A DNA stretch of 64,000 nt from Segatella copri (GCF_015074785.1 NZ_CP042464.1:1860001-1924000), one strand, 5' to 3'. Shown: positions 7,654-19,245, numbered from the stretch's first letter. A program made the numbers and translations. Notes: generated from the letters alone by a model not told the origin.

Positions 7654-7687
7654 ATTCTCTGTTTTATTGGTTCAACAAATTCGGATG

Positions 7688-7695
7688 CAAAGTTA
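7688..7695 (-). promoter_or_regulatory. -7 box for the HTH gene pair at 7653
   Basis: TAACTTTG on the minus strand, 35 bp before the ATG at 7653. The stretch 7696-7941 up to the insertion sequence holds no gene that I can support. Confidence 0.45.
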
Positions 7696-7941
7696 ATGTG
7701 TGTATGTAGAAAAACAATGAAAATGAATAACTGTGGCAGTGCTTTTCTGGGGTTTGCCGACCGCTTGGCAAGAAAAATCAAGAAAATTATACGTGGGTCA
7801 TTAATGAGTTGTTAAACGGGTATTTCGCAAATGGTTAATTTTGCCGCCGAGAAATAAAAACAACGAATTATATAACAATACTCTGTTAATTCTTATGTAA
7901 TCGATTGAAAATGAGAGAGTTAATTAACGTAATACAACTAA

Positions 7942-9246
7942 TAAAATTTGGTTAAGTGGCTGATTATCAGTAACTTTATAGTTCTCTAAGCTCAAAGTTA
8001 TATGACATCAGAACCACTCAACCAATATACGGAAATATGCAGAGATGCTATCAAAAGTTCATCTGCAAAGTTAAGCAAAACTTTCGAGAGTCTACTCTTG
8101 GAAATACTTTTATTGTACATGACGATACAAAGAAAGATAAATTTCACTCAAATGGAGCGTTACGGCACCCATTGTGAGCAGACCTACAGAACGAACTTCA
8201 ACCGTGGTCGTGCTAAATGCATAGACTGGGTGAAGTTCAACCTTGCCCTATGCCGACGTTACTTGAATATGGATGGTCTATTGGCTATAGCCATCGATCC
8301 GAGCTACATCAGCAAGTCGGGTAAGAAGACTCCGCATATCGGTACTTTCTGGTCCGGTTGTGCAAGTTCCATGAAGCATGGGCTTGAAATCATGGGGCTT
8401 GCACTTGTCGATGTCCATGCCAACAGTTGCATGATGCTGCGCGCCCATCAGACTCCATCTACTGGAGAATTGAAAATGCGTAACATGACTCTCGTGCAAC
8501 ATTACATAGCGGTCATCAAGCGTTATAAGAAGGATTTGTTGAAGGTCACCGATATTGTTGTCGCTGACGCTTTCTTCTCTATCCGTCCGTTTGTGGACGG
8601 AATCAAAGAGTGCGGTTTCCATCTTGTCAGCCGCTTCAGGGATACTGCGAGCCTATATTATGTGTATACGGGACCTCGTTCCAATAAGCCTGGACGTCCC
8701 AAGACACTTGACGGAAAAATCAACTACAAGAAACTTGACCTCACACGTATGGCAGAGTTGCATATTGAAGGACTTGAAGGCACAGCCTACACACTCATAG
8801 CCTATTCAAAGGCATTGAAGCAGAAAGTGCGCCTTGTCATTTGGGTTATGCCGAACGGAAAACACAAGCTTTTCTTCTCAACAAAGACATCCATGTCGGG
8901 TGAGGAAGTGTTGCGCACATACCGCTCAAGATTCCAAATAGAGTTTTGTTTTCGCGATGCAAAGCAATATACTGGTCTTACGCATTGCCAAGCAAGACAC
9001 AAGAACCAGTTGGACTTTTCCTATAATGCATCATTCGCATCACAGAATGTTGCGAAAGTGATGATGAAGGAAAATGAATTGCCGTATTCCATGGCTTCTT
9101 TCAAGGAGATTATGGCAAGCACATACATCGCTAAATTAATTTTCAACAAGTGTCGGAGAATACCGAACCGAAAGTTAATTAGTCATACTATCAAAGAACT
9201 CTTTGGCTGGCAACGTAAAGCTGCTTAGCCATTATCTCAAATTTTA
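7942..9246 (+). mobile_element. IS4-type insertion sequence, about 1.3 kb
   Basis: A single transposase gene is framed by 20-bp imperfect inverted repeats: TAAAATTTGGTTAAGTGGCT at 7942-7961 and, reversed, TAAAATTTGAGATAATGGCT at 9227-9246 (15 of 20 matches). No certain target duplication is seen beside them. It sits between the two divergent HTH gene pairs, where it may separate their shared control region. Confidence 0.7.
8002..9228 (+). CDS. IS4-superfamily DDE transposase
   Basis: A 408-residue transposase. The DDE triad is visible: first Asp in AIAIDPSYIS (~residue 93), second in VVADAFFS (~residue 190), and Glu in the IS4 signature Y-x2-R-x3-E-x6-K (YRSRFQIEFCFRDAK, ~residues 307-321). 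The C-terminal region (QARHKNQLDFSYNASFASQN) is typical of this branch. The frame is intact, so the element may be active. It catalyses cut-and-paste movement of its own IS through the terminal repeats at 7942 and 9246. The exact IS group was not determined. Confidence 0.88.
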   Translation: MTSEPLNQYTEICRDAIKSSSAKLSKTFESLLLEILLLYMTIQRKINFTQMERYGTHCEQTYRTNFNRGRAKCIDWVKFNLALCRRYLNMDGLLAIAIDPSYISKSGKKTPHIGTFWSGCASSMKHGLEIMGLALVDVHANSCMMLRAHQTPSTGELKMRNMTLVQHYIAVIKRYKKDLLKVTDIVVADAFFSIRPFVDGIKECGFHLVSRFRDTASLYYVYTGPRSNKPGRPKTLDGKINYKKLDLTRMAELHIEGLEGTAYTLIAYSKALKQKVRLVIWVMPNGKHKLFFSTKTSMSGEEVLRTYRSRFQIEFCFRDAKQYTGLTHCQARHKNQLDFSYNASFASQNVAKVMMKENELPYSMASFKEIMASTYIAKLIFNKCRRIPNRKLISHTIKELFGWQRKAA

Positions 9247-9282
9247 ACGAACTATTGATATAACATTTCAAACGGAATTAGA

Positions 9283-9582
9283 ATGGAAGTAATAACAATG
9301 GAAAGTGCAGCCTTCAAAAAGCTGACAGAACAGTTGACAGAAATAGTCCAGTACGTGCGATTGGCAAAAATGGCATTTCAAGAGAACCTGACGGGTAAGG
9401 GATTGAAGCCGATGTTGACCAATGACGATGCAGCCAAGATGCTTGGTGTGAGCAAGCGCACCTTGCAGCGAATGCGCTCAGAGAACCGCATTGATTTTAT
9501 TAAAATTGGTAATCAATGCCGATACCAAGTTGAAGCCATTGAAAGAATGGTTGAGGAACGAACAATAGCAAAGGAAACATGA
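9283..9582 (+). CDS. Excisionase-like helix-turn-helix protein
   Basis: A 99-residue protein with an N-terminal helix and a winged HTH at residues ~45-85 (LTNDDAAKMLGVSKRTLQRM, then a wing with IKIGNQCRYQ). Its start MEVITMES mirrors the MEVVTMEK start of 7366-7653, showing a divergent duplicated pair. It overlaps the next gene by 4 bp, so the two are translated together. The IS right end lies 36 bp upstream, so its native promoter may have been replaced or moved away. Probable excision or regulatory factor. Confidence 0.75.
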   Translation: MEVITMESAAFKKLTEQLTEIVQYVRLAKMAFQENLTGKGLKPMLTNDDAAKMLGVSKRTLQRMRSENRIDFIKIGNQCRYQVEAIERMVEERTIAKET

Positions 9583-9938
9583 GCATGGAAGATGGAACAT
9601 TGAGAAAACTGGAGTTATATCTCCATGACCTACACAAAAAGATAGACGGCATCTACGACATGCTGATGTTGAGACACGAACGAGAGACGGAGCAAAAAGG
9701 AAGTTCTGCCATCAATGAAAAATTGCTTGACAACCAAGACCTCTGCCTCTTATTTCAAATCTCCCCTCGTTCCCTTCAACGCTATCGCAGTCTGGGAGTG
9801 CTTCCCTACAAGCGTTTGGGGCAGAAAACCTACTACACGGAAGAGGATGTGATGCAGTTTGTAGAGAATAATGTCAAAGAATTCAAGAAAGAGAATGTGG
9901 AGCATTACTTGACTCGCATTCATCAGAAATTCAAATAA
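9579..9938 (+). CDS. Excisionase-like helix-turn-helix protein
   Basis: A 119-residue protein: a helical N-terminal third (KLELYLHDLHKKIDGIYDML) and a winged HTH (LLDNQDLCLLFQISPRSLQR, then KRLGQKTYYTEEDV). The ATG overlaps the stop of the gene before. The C-terminal tail is Lys- and Glu-rich. It parallels 6958-7272 on the other strand, so the two pairs look like diverged copies of one two-gene unit. The next gene begins 31 bp later, consistent with one transcript into the topoisomerase-helicase module. Confidence 0.75.
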   Translation: MSMEDGTLRKLELYLHDLHKKIDGIYDMLMLRHERETEQKGSSAINEKLLDNQDLCLLFQISPRSLQRYRSLGVLPYKRLGQKTYYTEEDVMQFVENNVKEFKKENVEHYLTRIHQKFK

Positions 9939-9969
9939 CAACAGTATTCACCATTAAAAATTTACAATT

Positions 9970-11628
9970 ATGGTACAAAAGAAAAAGAGTGATGAACAGG
10001 ACGTGCTGGTAGTCCGTGACGAAAAGACGGGCGAGATCAGCGTCGTCGCCGGACTCAGCAGGGACGGCACACCGAAGCGAGCACCCGCCAAGGCGGAGAA
10101 CACGTCCGACTTCCTGCGTTTTGACCGCAACAGCGACCTGATGGACAGTTTCTTTAGAAACTTCTTCCGCCAGTGCAAGAAGCCAAGCCGATTCGGATTC
10201 TACCGCATAGCGGCAGACCAGGTGGAAAACCTGCTTGGCGTGATGAAGGAGTTGCTGAAAGATCCGGAGGCTAACAAGGAGATTCTTTCCGCCCACAAGG
10301 TTGACACCTCCAATTATGAGAAAGAGGCAAAGCAATCGGAAGGTCAGGCGAAAGAAACCGCATCATCGGACGATGCGTCCAAGACGCAAGCTAACACAGA
10401 AAAAGAGAATGTATCATCTGAACAAACCAACGAAAAAGAGAACGACATGGAACAGAAACCAGAACAGACCGCAGCCGAACAGCAGGCACAGACCGCTCCG
10501 GGTGTAAAGCAGAACCTCATCAGTGGTAACGATGTGAACCTGCAGGAACTTGGTGCCAAATATGGCATAGACTTCAACAGTATGAATGAGAAGGATATGA
10601 AAACCCTGCTCAACTACGGCAAGACGGGGCTTGTGATTGTGAAGCCGACCTTCGGCGGTGAACAGATAGAGATACAGGCCCGTCTGTCATTCCGCAAGGA
10701 CGATAACGACCAGTTGCAACTCGTGCCGCATTTCGTGCGCAACGAGCCTAAACTCGATGTCGCTTACAAAGGCTATACCTTCACTCCAGAGGACAAGAAG
10801 AACCTGTTGCAGAACGGCAACCTCGGAAAGGTTGTGGATTTCCCCGACAAGAATACAGGTGAGCTGCGTCCTCATTTCATCAGTATCGACCGTCTCACCA
10901 ATGAGATTGTTGACATCCCGACCAACAAGGTGCGCATACCCGATACCATCGGCAAGACACCTATTACCAAGGACGACAAGAGAGTGCTCTACTCAGGTAT
11001 TCCGCTTCGCAAGGAGATTGAGCTTGCCAACGGGCGCAAGTTTACACCGCTGCTGCAGGTGAATGTGGAACAGCGTGGCGTGGAGTTCGTGCCTGGCAGC
11101 ACAAGACAGGCGCAAGGTCAGAAACAGAATGGCGACAAGAAGCAAACCGCTGACAAGCAGGAGCAGAAGGCAGAAGGTGATACGGGCGGTCAGAAGAAAC
11201 AGCAAGATCCCAACCACTGGCTCAATGAGGACGGAACCATCCGCCGACTCAACACCTATTTCAAGAAGGAACTGACCGAGCAGCAGAAGGACGACTATGT
11301 GGCAGGCAAGACCATCGAGATCAAGGAAGTGCCCAATAAGAACGGCAGCGGTACCTATACCGCCTACGTGAAGTTCGATTTCGACAAGATGCAGCCACGT
11401 TCCTACCGCAACAATCCAGACCTCAAACAGGCGAAGGAACAGATTCCGACCAACGAGAACAAGGTACAAGTCGCCGTCAACGAGCAGGGCAAGACCCATG
11501 AGGCGACCAAGCACACCAAGGATCCGCTGAGTCCGGGACAGTCTGCGCCAAAGAACGAAAAGCAGCAGAAGGAACAGAACGCCGAGGAACAGAAGCCAAA
11601 GAGAAAGGCAAGAAGCGTGAAGATGTAG
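9970..11628 (+). CDS. DUF4099/DUF3945 element protein
   Basis: A 552-residue protein regularly found just before topoisomerase III in Bacteroides-type conjugative elements. Residues ~1-110 hold a conserved opening (FLRFDRNSDLMDSFFRNFF), then a charged, Gln/Glu-rich linker (~115-180). The middle (~185-345) matches DUF4099, and two DUF3945-like segments follow (NHWLNEDGTIRRLNTYFKKE and similar). The tail is highly basic (KPKRKARSVKM), which suggests nucleic-acid contact. No enzyme motif is visible and its biochemical job is not known. It is 98 bp upstream of topB. Confidence 0.8.
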   Translation: MVQKKKSDEQDVLVVRDEKTGEISVVAGLSRDGTPKRAPAKAENTSDFLRFDRNSDLMDSFFRNFFRQCKKPSRFGFYRIAADQVENLLGVMKELLKDPEANKEILSAHKVDTSNYEKEAKQSEGQAKETASSDDASKTQANTEKENVSSEQTNEKENDMEQKPEQTAAEQQAQTAPGVKQNLISGNDVNLQELGAKYGIDFNSMNEKDMKTLLNYGKTGLVIVKPTFGGEQIEIQARLSFRKDDNDQLQLVPHFVRNEPKLDVAYKGYTFTPEDKKNLLQNGNLGKVVDFPDKNTGELRPHFISIDRLTNEIVDIPTNKVRIPDTIGKTPITKDDKRVLYSGIPLRKEIELANGRKFTPLLQVNVEQRGVEFVPGSTRQAQGQKQNGDKKQTADKQEQKAEGDTGGQKKQQDPNHWLNEDGTIRRLNTYFKKELTEQQKDDYVAGKTIEIKEVPNKNGSGTYTAYVKFDFDKMQPRSYRNNPDLKQAKEQIPTNENKVQVAVNEQGKTHEATKHTKDPLSPGQSAPKNEKQQKEQNAEEQKPKRKARSVKM

Positions 11629-11726
11629 TTGCCGCCACTTGATCCACAGAGTTAATCATCCATTATAACAACCGACATCTGCGACCGTCTATCCCACGGT
11701 TGCGGATGTCACAAAAACAACAGACA

Positions 11727-13883
11727 ATGAAGACAATCATCGCAGAGAAACCAAGCGTAGCCAAGGAAATCGCCCACATTGTGGGAGCTGACAAGCGTGA
11801 GGAAGGCTATATGCAGGGCAATGGCTATTATGTGACATGGGCATTCGGACATTTAGTGCAGCCAGCCATGCCGGAAACCTACGGCATGAAGGGATTCCAT
11901 GCAGAGAATCTGCCTGTGATTCCCGACCCGTTCGTTCTTGTTCCCCGACAAGTCAAGACAGAGAACGGCTACAAACCAGATGCAGGTGTGCTTGCCCAGA
12001 TTAAAATTATCGGCAAGCTGTTTGACAGCAGTGAGCGCATCATCGTAGCAACCGATGCCGGACGTGAGGGAGAGTTGATTTTCCGATACCTCTATGTGTA
12101 TCTCGGTTGCCAGAAACCTTTCGACCGTCTCTGGATCAGTTCGCTTACGGACACCGCCATCCGTGAGGGACTTCAGAACCTCAGGGATGGCAAGGAGTAT
12201 GACAATCTCTATCATGCAGCCAAGGCACGAAGTGAGGCAGACTGGCTCGTCGGCATCAACGGCACACAAGCCCTGACGATAGCCGCAGGACGTGGTACCT
12301 ATTCCGTAGGTCGTGTGCAGACTCCGACCCTTGGTATGGTATGCGAACGCTATTGGGAAAACAAGCGTTTCGAGTCGAAACCGTTCTGGCAGGTACACTT
12401 CGGTGTGGTTGATGCAGACAGTGGCAATATACTGAAGTTCACATCTGCCAACCGATGGGCAGACAAAGGCTCCGCAACCGATATATATAATAAGGTGAAA
12501 GATACCGGTTCTGCCATCATCACAAAGGTAGTAACCAAGCGAAAGGTGGAGAAGGCACCGCTCCTTTACGACCTCACCACCTTGCAGAAAGAAGCCAACT
12601 CCCAGCATGGCTTCACGGCAGAGCATACACTCTCCATCGCCCAGAAACTCTACGAGGCAAAGTTCATCACCTATCCAAGAACATCAAGCCGCTATATCTC
12701 GGATGATGTATTTGCCACCCTTCCCAAACTCTTCAAGAATCTGGAGAATCATTCGGAATATGGAGAGAAAGTGAAACTCTTGCCTGGCAGTGAGGACTAC
12801 AGCAAGAACAGCGTGAATGCCGCCAAGGTGACCGATCACCATGCCCTGCTCATCACAGAAAATGCAGCCATTGGTCTTTTCAAGGACGAGAAGATCGTTT
12901 ATGACATGATATTGTGCCGGATGATTGAAGCGTTCTCGGCAGACTGCATCAAGGACATCACATCAGTATCGGCGCAAGTGGATCATGACGTCGAATTTGG
13001 CATCAGTGGCTCCATCATCCGACAGACTGGCTGGCGAGCGTTGTCGCTCAAGGAAAAGAACAACAGGCTGGACAAGGATGCAGACGCAACAGACAATGAG
13101 GTCAAGGAGCAAGTCATTCCCAACTGGCAAGAAGGACAGCATATCACTCTTTCTGGCTGCACCATCACGGAGGGCAAGACCAAACCGAAGCCTTTGCATA
13201 CGGAATCCACATTGCTTGCAGCAATGGAGACCGCAGGCAAAGAGATAGAAGATGATACGATGCGCCAGGCAATGAAGGACAGCGGTATTGGCACACCTGC
13301 CACACGTGCCGCCATCATCGAAACCCTGCTCAAACGAGAGTATATGGTGCGCCAGCAGAAGAAACTTGTGCCGACGGAAAAAGGACTCGCCCTGCATTCC
13401 GTGGTGAAGAACATGGCGATTGCCAATGTGGAGATGACGGGCAAATGGGAGGCGGAACTTGCCAAGATTGAACGAGGTGAAGCAAGTGCAGACGGGTTCA
13501 CCCATAGTATCGAAGGCTATACCCGTGAAATCACTGCGGAGCTGTTAGGTTGTGACAGACTTTTCAGCCACAAGGATTCCGGCTGCCAGTGTCCTAAATG
13601 CAAGCAAGGTACCATGCAGTTCTTCGGAAAGGTAGTAAGATGCAGCAACAAGGAGTGCGGTATGCCAGTGTTCAAGCAGGTAGCAGGAAAGTTGCTCACT
13701 GATGCCGACATCACCGACTTGCTTACCAAGGGCAAGACCAGAACGCTCAATGGTTTCACCAGCAAGCAAGGCAAACCATTCTCCGCAGCCATAGCCTTTG
13801 ACGAGAATTTCAACACGAAATTCGTCTTTGCAGAGCGCAAAACAGCAGAAAAGCGAGGAAATGTGAAGAGATACAAGAAATAG
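11727..13883 (+). CDS. topB: DNA topoisomerase III (type IA)
   Basis: A 718-residue type IA topoisomerase. The start at 11727 gives MKTIIAEKPSVAKEIAHIVG, the opening TOPRIM strand; an upstream ATG at 11700 adds nine residues that do not fit. The TOPRIM acid motif is seen as ATDAGREGELIFRY (~residues 112-125). The active tyrosine lies in FITYPRTSSRYIS (~residue 316). The C-terminal region has a four-cysteine zinc module (CQCPKCKQG ... CSNKECG). The enzyme cuts and passes single strands to untangle replication or transfer intermediates. Element-borne copies accompany the DUF1896 and helicase genes that follow, forming a DNA-processing module. Confidence 0.95.
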   Translation: MKTIIAEKPSVAKEIAHIVGADKREEGYMQGNGYYVTWAFGHLVQPAMPETYGMKGFHAENLPVIPDPFVLVPRQVKTENGYKPDAGVLAQIKIIGKLFDSSERIIVATDAGREGELIFRYLYVYLGCQKPFDRLWISSLTDTAIREGLQNLRDGKEYDNLYHAAKARSEADWLVGINGTQALTIAAGRGTYSVGRVQTPTLGMVCERYWENKRFESKPFWQVHFGVVDADSGNILKFTSANRWADKGSATDIYNKVKDTGSAIITKVVTKRKVEKAPLLYDLTTLQKEANSQHGFTAEHTLSIAQKLYEAKFITYPRTSSRYISDDVFATLPKLFKNLENHSEYGEKVKLLPGSEDYSKNSVNAAKVTDHHALLITENAAIGLFKDEKIVYDMILCRMIEAFSADCIKDITSVSAQVDHDVEFGISGSIIRQTGWRALSLKEKNNRLDKDADATDNEVKEQVIPNWQEGQHITLSGCTITEGKTKPKPLHTESTLLAAMETAGKEIEDDTMRQAMKDSGIGTPATRAAIIETLLKREYMVRQQKKLVPTEKGLALHSVVKNMAIANVEMTGKWEAELAKIERGEASADGFTHSIEGYTREITAELLGCDRLFSHKDSGCQCPKCKQGTMQFFGKVVRCSNKECGMPVFKQVAGKLLTDADITDLLTKGKTRTLNGFTSKQGKPFSAAIAFDENFNTKFVFAERKTAEKRGNVKRYKK

Positions 13884-14057
13884 TTTGTACCTTTGCCACC
13901 GAAACATGGTTCATAAATGGTGTCTTTATTCAGGATGCTTTTATTTACTGTGGATTAAGTGGCGGCACTCGGAGGGATACCGAGTGCCTTTTTCTTGCTT
14001 TCACACCAACCGCCATCCACGGTTTATTATTCACCACTTAATCCATTCAACAGACAA

Positions 14058-14507
14058 ATGAACAGAAAGAAACAGGCACAGACAGAGCTGTCCTATTACG
14101 GACTGTACCTCTTGAACCACCTCAGAGAGAACCGTTTTCCACAAGCCAACGATGCAGACTTTATCCGCGAACGTGCAGACCATGCCGCAGAAGTATATGA
14201 GCAGGCACGGCGTGATGCCCTCTTTGCCGATGCAGCACAAGAGCTTGCCATGTCAGCATTGCTGAAAGGTCTCCGCTTTTCCAAGTACAGCATCCTGTAT
14301 GATGTTGTTGACAGTGAGTTTCCCCTGGAGGTAGCAGTAGAAGATCAGGAAGCGTTTGTCAAGCACCTCCTGCCTTTGGTTGACAACGTGTATTCCATTT
14401 ACGACCTCACCGATGATGATTTTGCCCAGTCACCGGACTACGACCAGCTCTATACAGAGTTGACGGGAGCCGTAGCCCTTTTCATAGAGTCAAATGGCGT
14501 ACAATAG
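14058..14507 (+). CDS. DUF1896 family protein
   Basis: A 149-residue acidic helical protein starting [20 protein letters not shown]. The start at 14058 is preferred over 13959 because the upstream 33 residues have low-complexity, non-coding character. It is the short protein always found between topoisomerase III and the large methylase/helicase in these elements. It overlaps the helicase start by 14 bp in another frame, so translation is probably coupled. No catalytic motif is seen; a helper of the helicase is a reasonable guess only. Confidence 0.8.
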   Translation: MNRKKQAQTELSYYGLYLLNHLRENRFPQANDADFIRERADHAAEVYEQARRDALFADAAQELAMSALLKGLRFSKYSILYDVVDSEFPLEVAVEDQEAFVKHLLPLVDNVYSIYDLTDDDFAQSPDYDQLYTELTGAVALFIESNGVQ

Positions 14508-17500
14508 AAAACAACGTCTGAACGACAACATCAAGGCTATAGAGACGGCATTCATCCTTGACAGGGAACAGCGCACGCCGACCGCCCGTGAGCGTCTCCT
14601 TCTGGAGCGTTATTGCGGATTCGGTGGATTGAAGTGCATCCTGAACCCTGCCAGGGAACTGGCGGATGCCGTCCATTGGGCAAAGTCAGACCTTGAATTG
14701 TTTGCTCCAACAGTGGAGCTGCATAGACTTATCTGTAAAAACAGCAAGAATGAAAGCGAGTACAAACAGTTGATGGACAGTCTGAAACAGTCTGTCCTCA
14801 CGGCATTCTACACGCCGTCAGCCATTACGGAGGCTCTGACGGATGTGTTGAAAGAGCATCAGATTATCCCCGAAAAGGTACTTGAACCCTCGGCAGGCAT
14901 CGGTGCCTTTGTCGATTCCGTCTTGGATAACAATCCCAAGGCAGACATTATGGCATTTGAAAAAGACCTGCTTACAGGAAAGATACTCCGCCATCTGCAC
15001 CCGGAGCAGAAAGTGCGCATAGAGGGATTCGAGAAGATAGAAAAGCCTTTCAATGACTACTTCGACCTCGCCATCTCAAATATTCCCTTTGGCGATGTTG
15101 CCGTGTTTGATCCGTCCTATACAGCCATGAAAGGCATGAGGGCACTTGTCACCAGACGCATACACAACTACTTCTTTGTCAAGGCTCTTGATACGGTAAG
15201 GGACGGCGGGTTGGTTGCCTTCATCACCTCACAAGGCGTATTGAATGCCAAAAACAACAGTGCCGCGCGTTTTATGATGCTCTATCATGCTGATCTCGTG
15301 TCAGCGATTCGTCTTCCCAACAACCTGTTCACGGAAAATGCCAATACGGAAGTGGGCAGTGACCTCATCATCCTCCAGAAAAACAGCCAAAAGGAGTCGC
15401 TGCGAGGAGACGACAACCTGCTTGATACCGTCTATAATGACGAGAACCGCATTCCGACAAACAACTACTTTCTGGAGCATCCGGAACGCATTATCCATAC
15501 AACAGCAAAGTTGGATACTGACCCGTTCGGCAAACCTGCAATGATATACACGCATGAGGATGGCGTGGAAGGCATTGCAGAGGATTTGCGAAAGATGCTC
15601 CATGAAGACTTTAAGAAGAACCTCAATTTGAACCGATACTTGGGGATAGAGGAAACAAAGGCTGAGGAAGTTAAGGAGGTTGAAGAAACAGAAAAGATAG
15701 AAAAAACAGAGAAGATAAAGCCTTCCATTGAGGAAAAGCAGAGCGATACGGTAGTATCCTTGCAAAAGCAGGAAAAGCCTACTGATGATGCAGAGCTATC
15801 CCAAAAGTCCAATCATCATCAGCCACCAGTGCAAATGACGCTGTTTGACCTTTGGGGAATGGAAGAAGAAAACCGTCTGACTGTCCATGCTACAAAGAAG
15901 AAAGCAGAGGTAACAGTGGGTGCTGTCGCCAAGAAAGTGTCAAGGAAGAAAGCAAGTCCGTTGGTAAAAAGCGTAAATCCGACTTTTGAAGTTGTGACAA
16001 AGCCTGTGGAAAAAGAAGAAAAGCCTTCGTTGACAGATGCAAAAGAGCAGGAAACAGCACAGGAGACAAAACCAATCCTGCTTGGGGATGAGCCATACGC
16101 AAGCATCTCTTGGGAAGAGAATCCGCCAATCAACGGCTTTTACGAGATGATGATGACCATGGCTCCCGAAGACAGGGTGCTGCTGCGCCAAAAGGCGGAA
16201 CTGCACCGTCAGGAACAACTCAAGGCTTTGGGCGTTGAAGATACGCTTGATCCGAAGTTCAAGCCGCCGATGGAACCGATAGAAGTTCTCAAAGCTCAAA
16301 TCGGGTATGGACAGTCGAAAGGGAATGAGCCAAAAGAAGATTCCAAGACTCAGAACACATTGGAAGAAACAGATCATGAGCGGGAACAACAAAAAGGGCA
16401 AGAAAGAAAGCGGGAAGAGCTGGCAAAGAAGAAAGAGGATGCTATGAAGCCCCGTCCATTTGATGAGAAACTGGATAGTTTTCATCGTGAGGGTTCTATG
16501 GTGCTCGACTCTGCCAGAAATATCGGTGTATTGAAAGACCTTACCAAGTATGGTGCTACCTTCATGCCGTTGGATCTGAATATGGAGCAGAAAGAAAAGG
16601 CTGTCCTGTATATCGCCCTCCGTGATGCCTATCAGAAACTTTACACCTATGAAGCGGAAGAACAGACGGAAAACAAGCAGATGCGTGAGAGTCTGAATGT
16701 CTATTATGACGCTTTCTTCATTCGCTTCGGCAACCTCAATGCCAAGCAGAACGTGAAGTTCATCCTCATGGATGCCTCAGGGCGCGACATGCTGTCATTG
16801 GAACGGGTGGAAAACGGACAGTTCATAAAGTCAGACATCTTCGACCACCCGGTCTCTTTTTCGCTTGACGAGGTCAGTCATGTCGATTCTCCAGAGGAAG
16901 CGCTCACCGCCTCGCTCAACAAGTTCGGCCGTATCGACTTGCCGTATATGACTGAATTATCGGATATGCTGGAACCGGAACTGACGGAAGCGCTTAAAGG
17001 GCGCATCTATTACAATCCGCTCATAGACGGCTACGAGATAGCCGACCGCTTCATTGCTGGCAATGTCATAGAGAAAGCGGAGCGTATAGAAGAATGGCTG
17101 AAGGAAAATCCCGACCATGCAATCGTGAGGGAGTCGTTGGAAGCCTTGAAGGCAAGCATTCCCGAACCGATAGCCTTTGAGGACCTGGACTTCAACTTCG
17201 GTGAGCGTTGGATACCTACAGGTGTGTATTCCGCTTACATGAGCCACCTCTTCAATACACAGGTCAGCATCGTCTATTCCGACAGCATGGACGAATATTC
17301 GGCAAAATGCAGTATGAAGACCATGGCCATCACGGATGAGTATATGGTGAAGGGCTATTACCGCAACTATGACGGCATGAGTCTTCTGAAACATGCCCTG
17401 CACAACACTTGTCCCGACATGATGAAGAGCATCGGTGAGGATGAACACGGCAACGACATCAAGGTGCGTGACAGCGAGGGCATACAGCTTGCCAATGCCA

Positions 17501-19245
17501 AGATTGACGAAATCCGCAACGGGTTCACTGAATGGCTGGAGGAGCAGTCTGACTCCTTTAAGGAACGCTTGACCACAATGTACAACCGGAAGTTCAACTG
17601 CTTCGTGCGTCCGAAGTATGACGGTTCTCACCAGACCTTCCCCGGCTTGGACTTGAAAGCCCTTGGCGGAAAGTATGGCATCAAGAGTGTGTATCCAAGT
17701 CAGAAGGACTGTGTTTGGATGCTTTTGCAGAACGGCGGCGGGATATGTGACCACGCCGTAGGTACAGGCAAAACCCTCATCATGTGCATGGCTGCGCATG
17801 AGATGAAACGCCTCGGTATGGCTCACAAGCCGATGATTATCGGGCTGAAAGCCAATGTCGCGGAGATAGCTGCCACCTATCAGACAGCTTATCCCCATGC
17901 GAGGATACTCTATGCCTCGGAGAAGGATTTTTCCACCAAGAACCGTGTCAGTTTCTTCAACAACATCAAGAACAACGACTATGACTGTGTAATCATGTCG
18001 CATGACCAGTTCGGGAAGATACCGCAATCGCCAGAACTCCAGCGGCAGATATTGCAGGCTGAGCTTGATACCGTGGAGGAAAACTTGGAAGTGATACGCA
18101 CGCAGGGCAAAGACGTGTCGAGGGGAATGCTCAAAGGCTTGGAAAAGCGAAAGCAGAATCTGGAGGTGAAGTTGCAGAAGATAGCCTACAGCATCGAGCA
18201 GCGTACCGATGATGTGGTGGACTTCCGCATGATGGGCATCGACCACTTGTTTGTGGACGAGAGCCACCAGTTCAAGAACCTCATGTTCAACACCCGTCAC
18301 GACCGTGTGGCAGGACTCGGCAACAGCGAGGGGAGCCAGAAGGCACTCAATATGCTCTTTGCCATCCGAACCATACAGGAGCGGACAGGCAGAGACTTGG
18401 GAGCGACATTTCTGTCGGGAACAACTATCAGTAACTCACTGACTGAGTTGTATCTGCTTTTCAAGTACCTGCGCCCCAAGGAACTGGAGCGTCAGGACAT
18501 CCGCTGTTTCGATGCGTGGGCGGCAATCTTCGCCAAGAAAACTACCGACTTCGAGTTTAACGTCACCAACAACATCGTACAGAAGGAACGTTTCAGATAC
18601 TTCATCAAGGTACCGGAGCTTGCTGCTTTCTACAACGAGATAACCGACTATCGCACGGCGGAGGCGGTTGGCGTGGACAGACCACAGAAGAACGAGATCC
18701 TTCATAACATACCACCGACACCCGAGCAGGAGGACTTCATCCAAAAACTGATGGAGTTTGCCAAGACGGGCGATGCTACCATCCTCGGCAGACTTCCACT
18801 GTCAGAAACGGAAGAGAAGGCAAAGATGCTCATTGCCACGGACTATGCCCGAAAGATGGCTCTCGATATGCGCATGATAGACCCGACTTGTGAGGATCAT
18901 CCCGACAATAAGGCGAGCCATTGTGCCAAGATGATAGCGGACTATTACAAACGCTATGACAATCACAAGGGCACGCAGTTCGTATTCTCAGATCTTGGCA
19001 CATACAGACCTGGGGAATTCAACGTGTATTCTGAAATCAAGCGTAAGCTGATAGAGGATTATGGAATACCCTCGTCAGAGATTCGCTTCATTCAGGAGTG
19101 CAAGAACGAGAGGGCAAGAAAGGCGGTGATAGCAGCCATGAACGAGGGTTCGGTACGAGTATTGTTCGGCTCCACATCCATGTTAGGTACAGGCGTAAAT
19201 GCACAAAAAAGGTGTGTTGCTATTCATCATTTGGACACACCGTGG
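14494..19245 (+). CDS. N6-adenine methylase / SNF2-type helicase, exon 1
   Basis: First 1584 codons of a giant element protein. Residues ~100-330 form a methylase-like Rossmann domain ([16 protein letters not shown] and the NPPY-like SNIPFGD at ~195). Residues ~380-680 are a long charged linker. The helicase core has Walker A in HAVGTGKTL (~1088), the DEAH-type box as DESHQF (~1254), and further motifs such as [10 protein letters not shown]. The reading frame stops seeming meaningful at TPW-1584: the next bases, GTGCG, are the 5' end of a group II intron. Joined to 21727-22785 it gives a ~1936-residue protein. In these elements the protein is thought to act on DNA during replication, transfer or defence evasion; the exact job is not known. 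Confidence 0.9.

Noticed and set aside
16957..18300. 447-residue frame on the minus strand
   Set aside because: Antisense shadow of the methylase/helicase gene, which has clear motifs in the plus frame.
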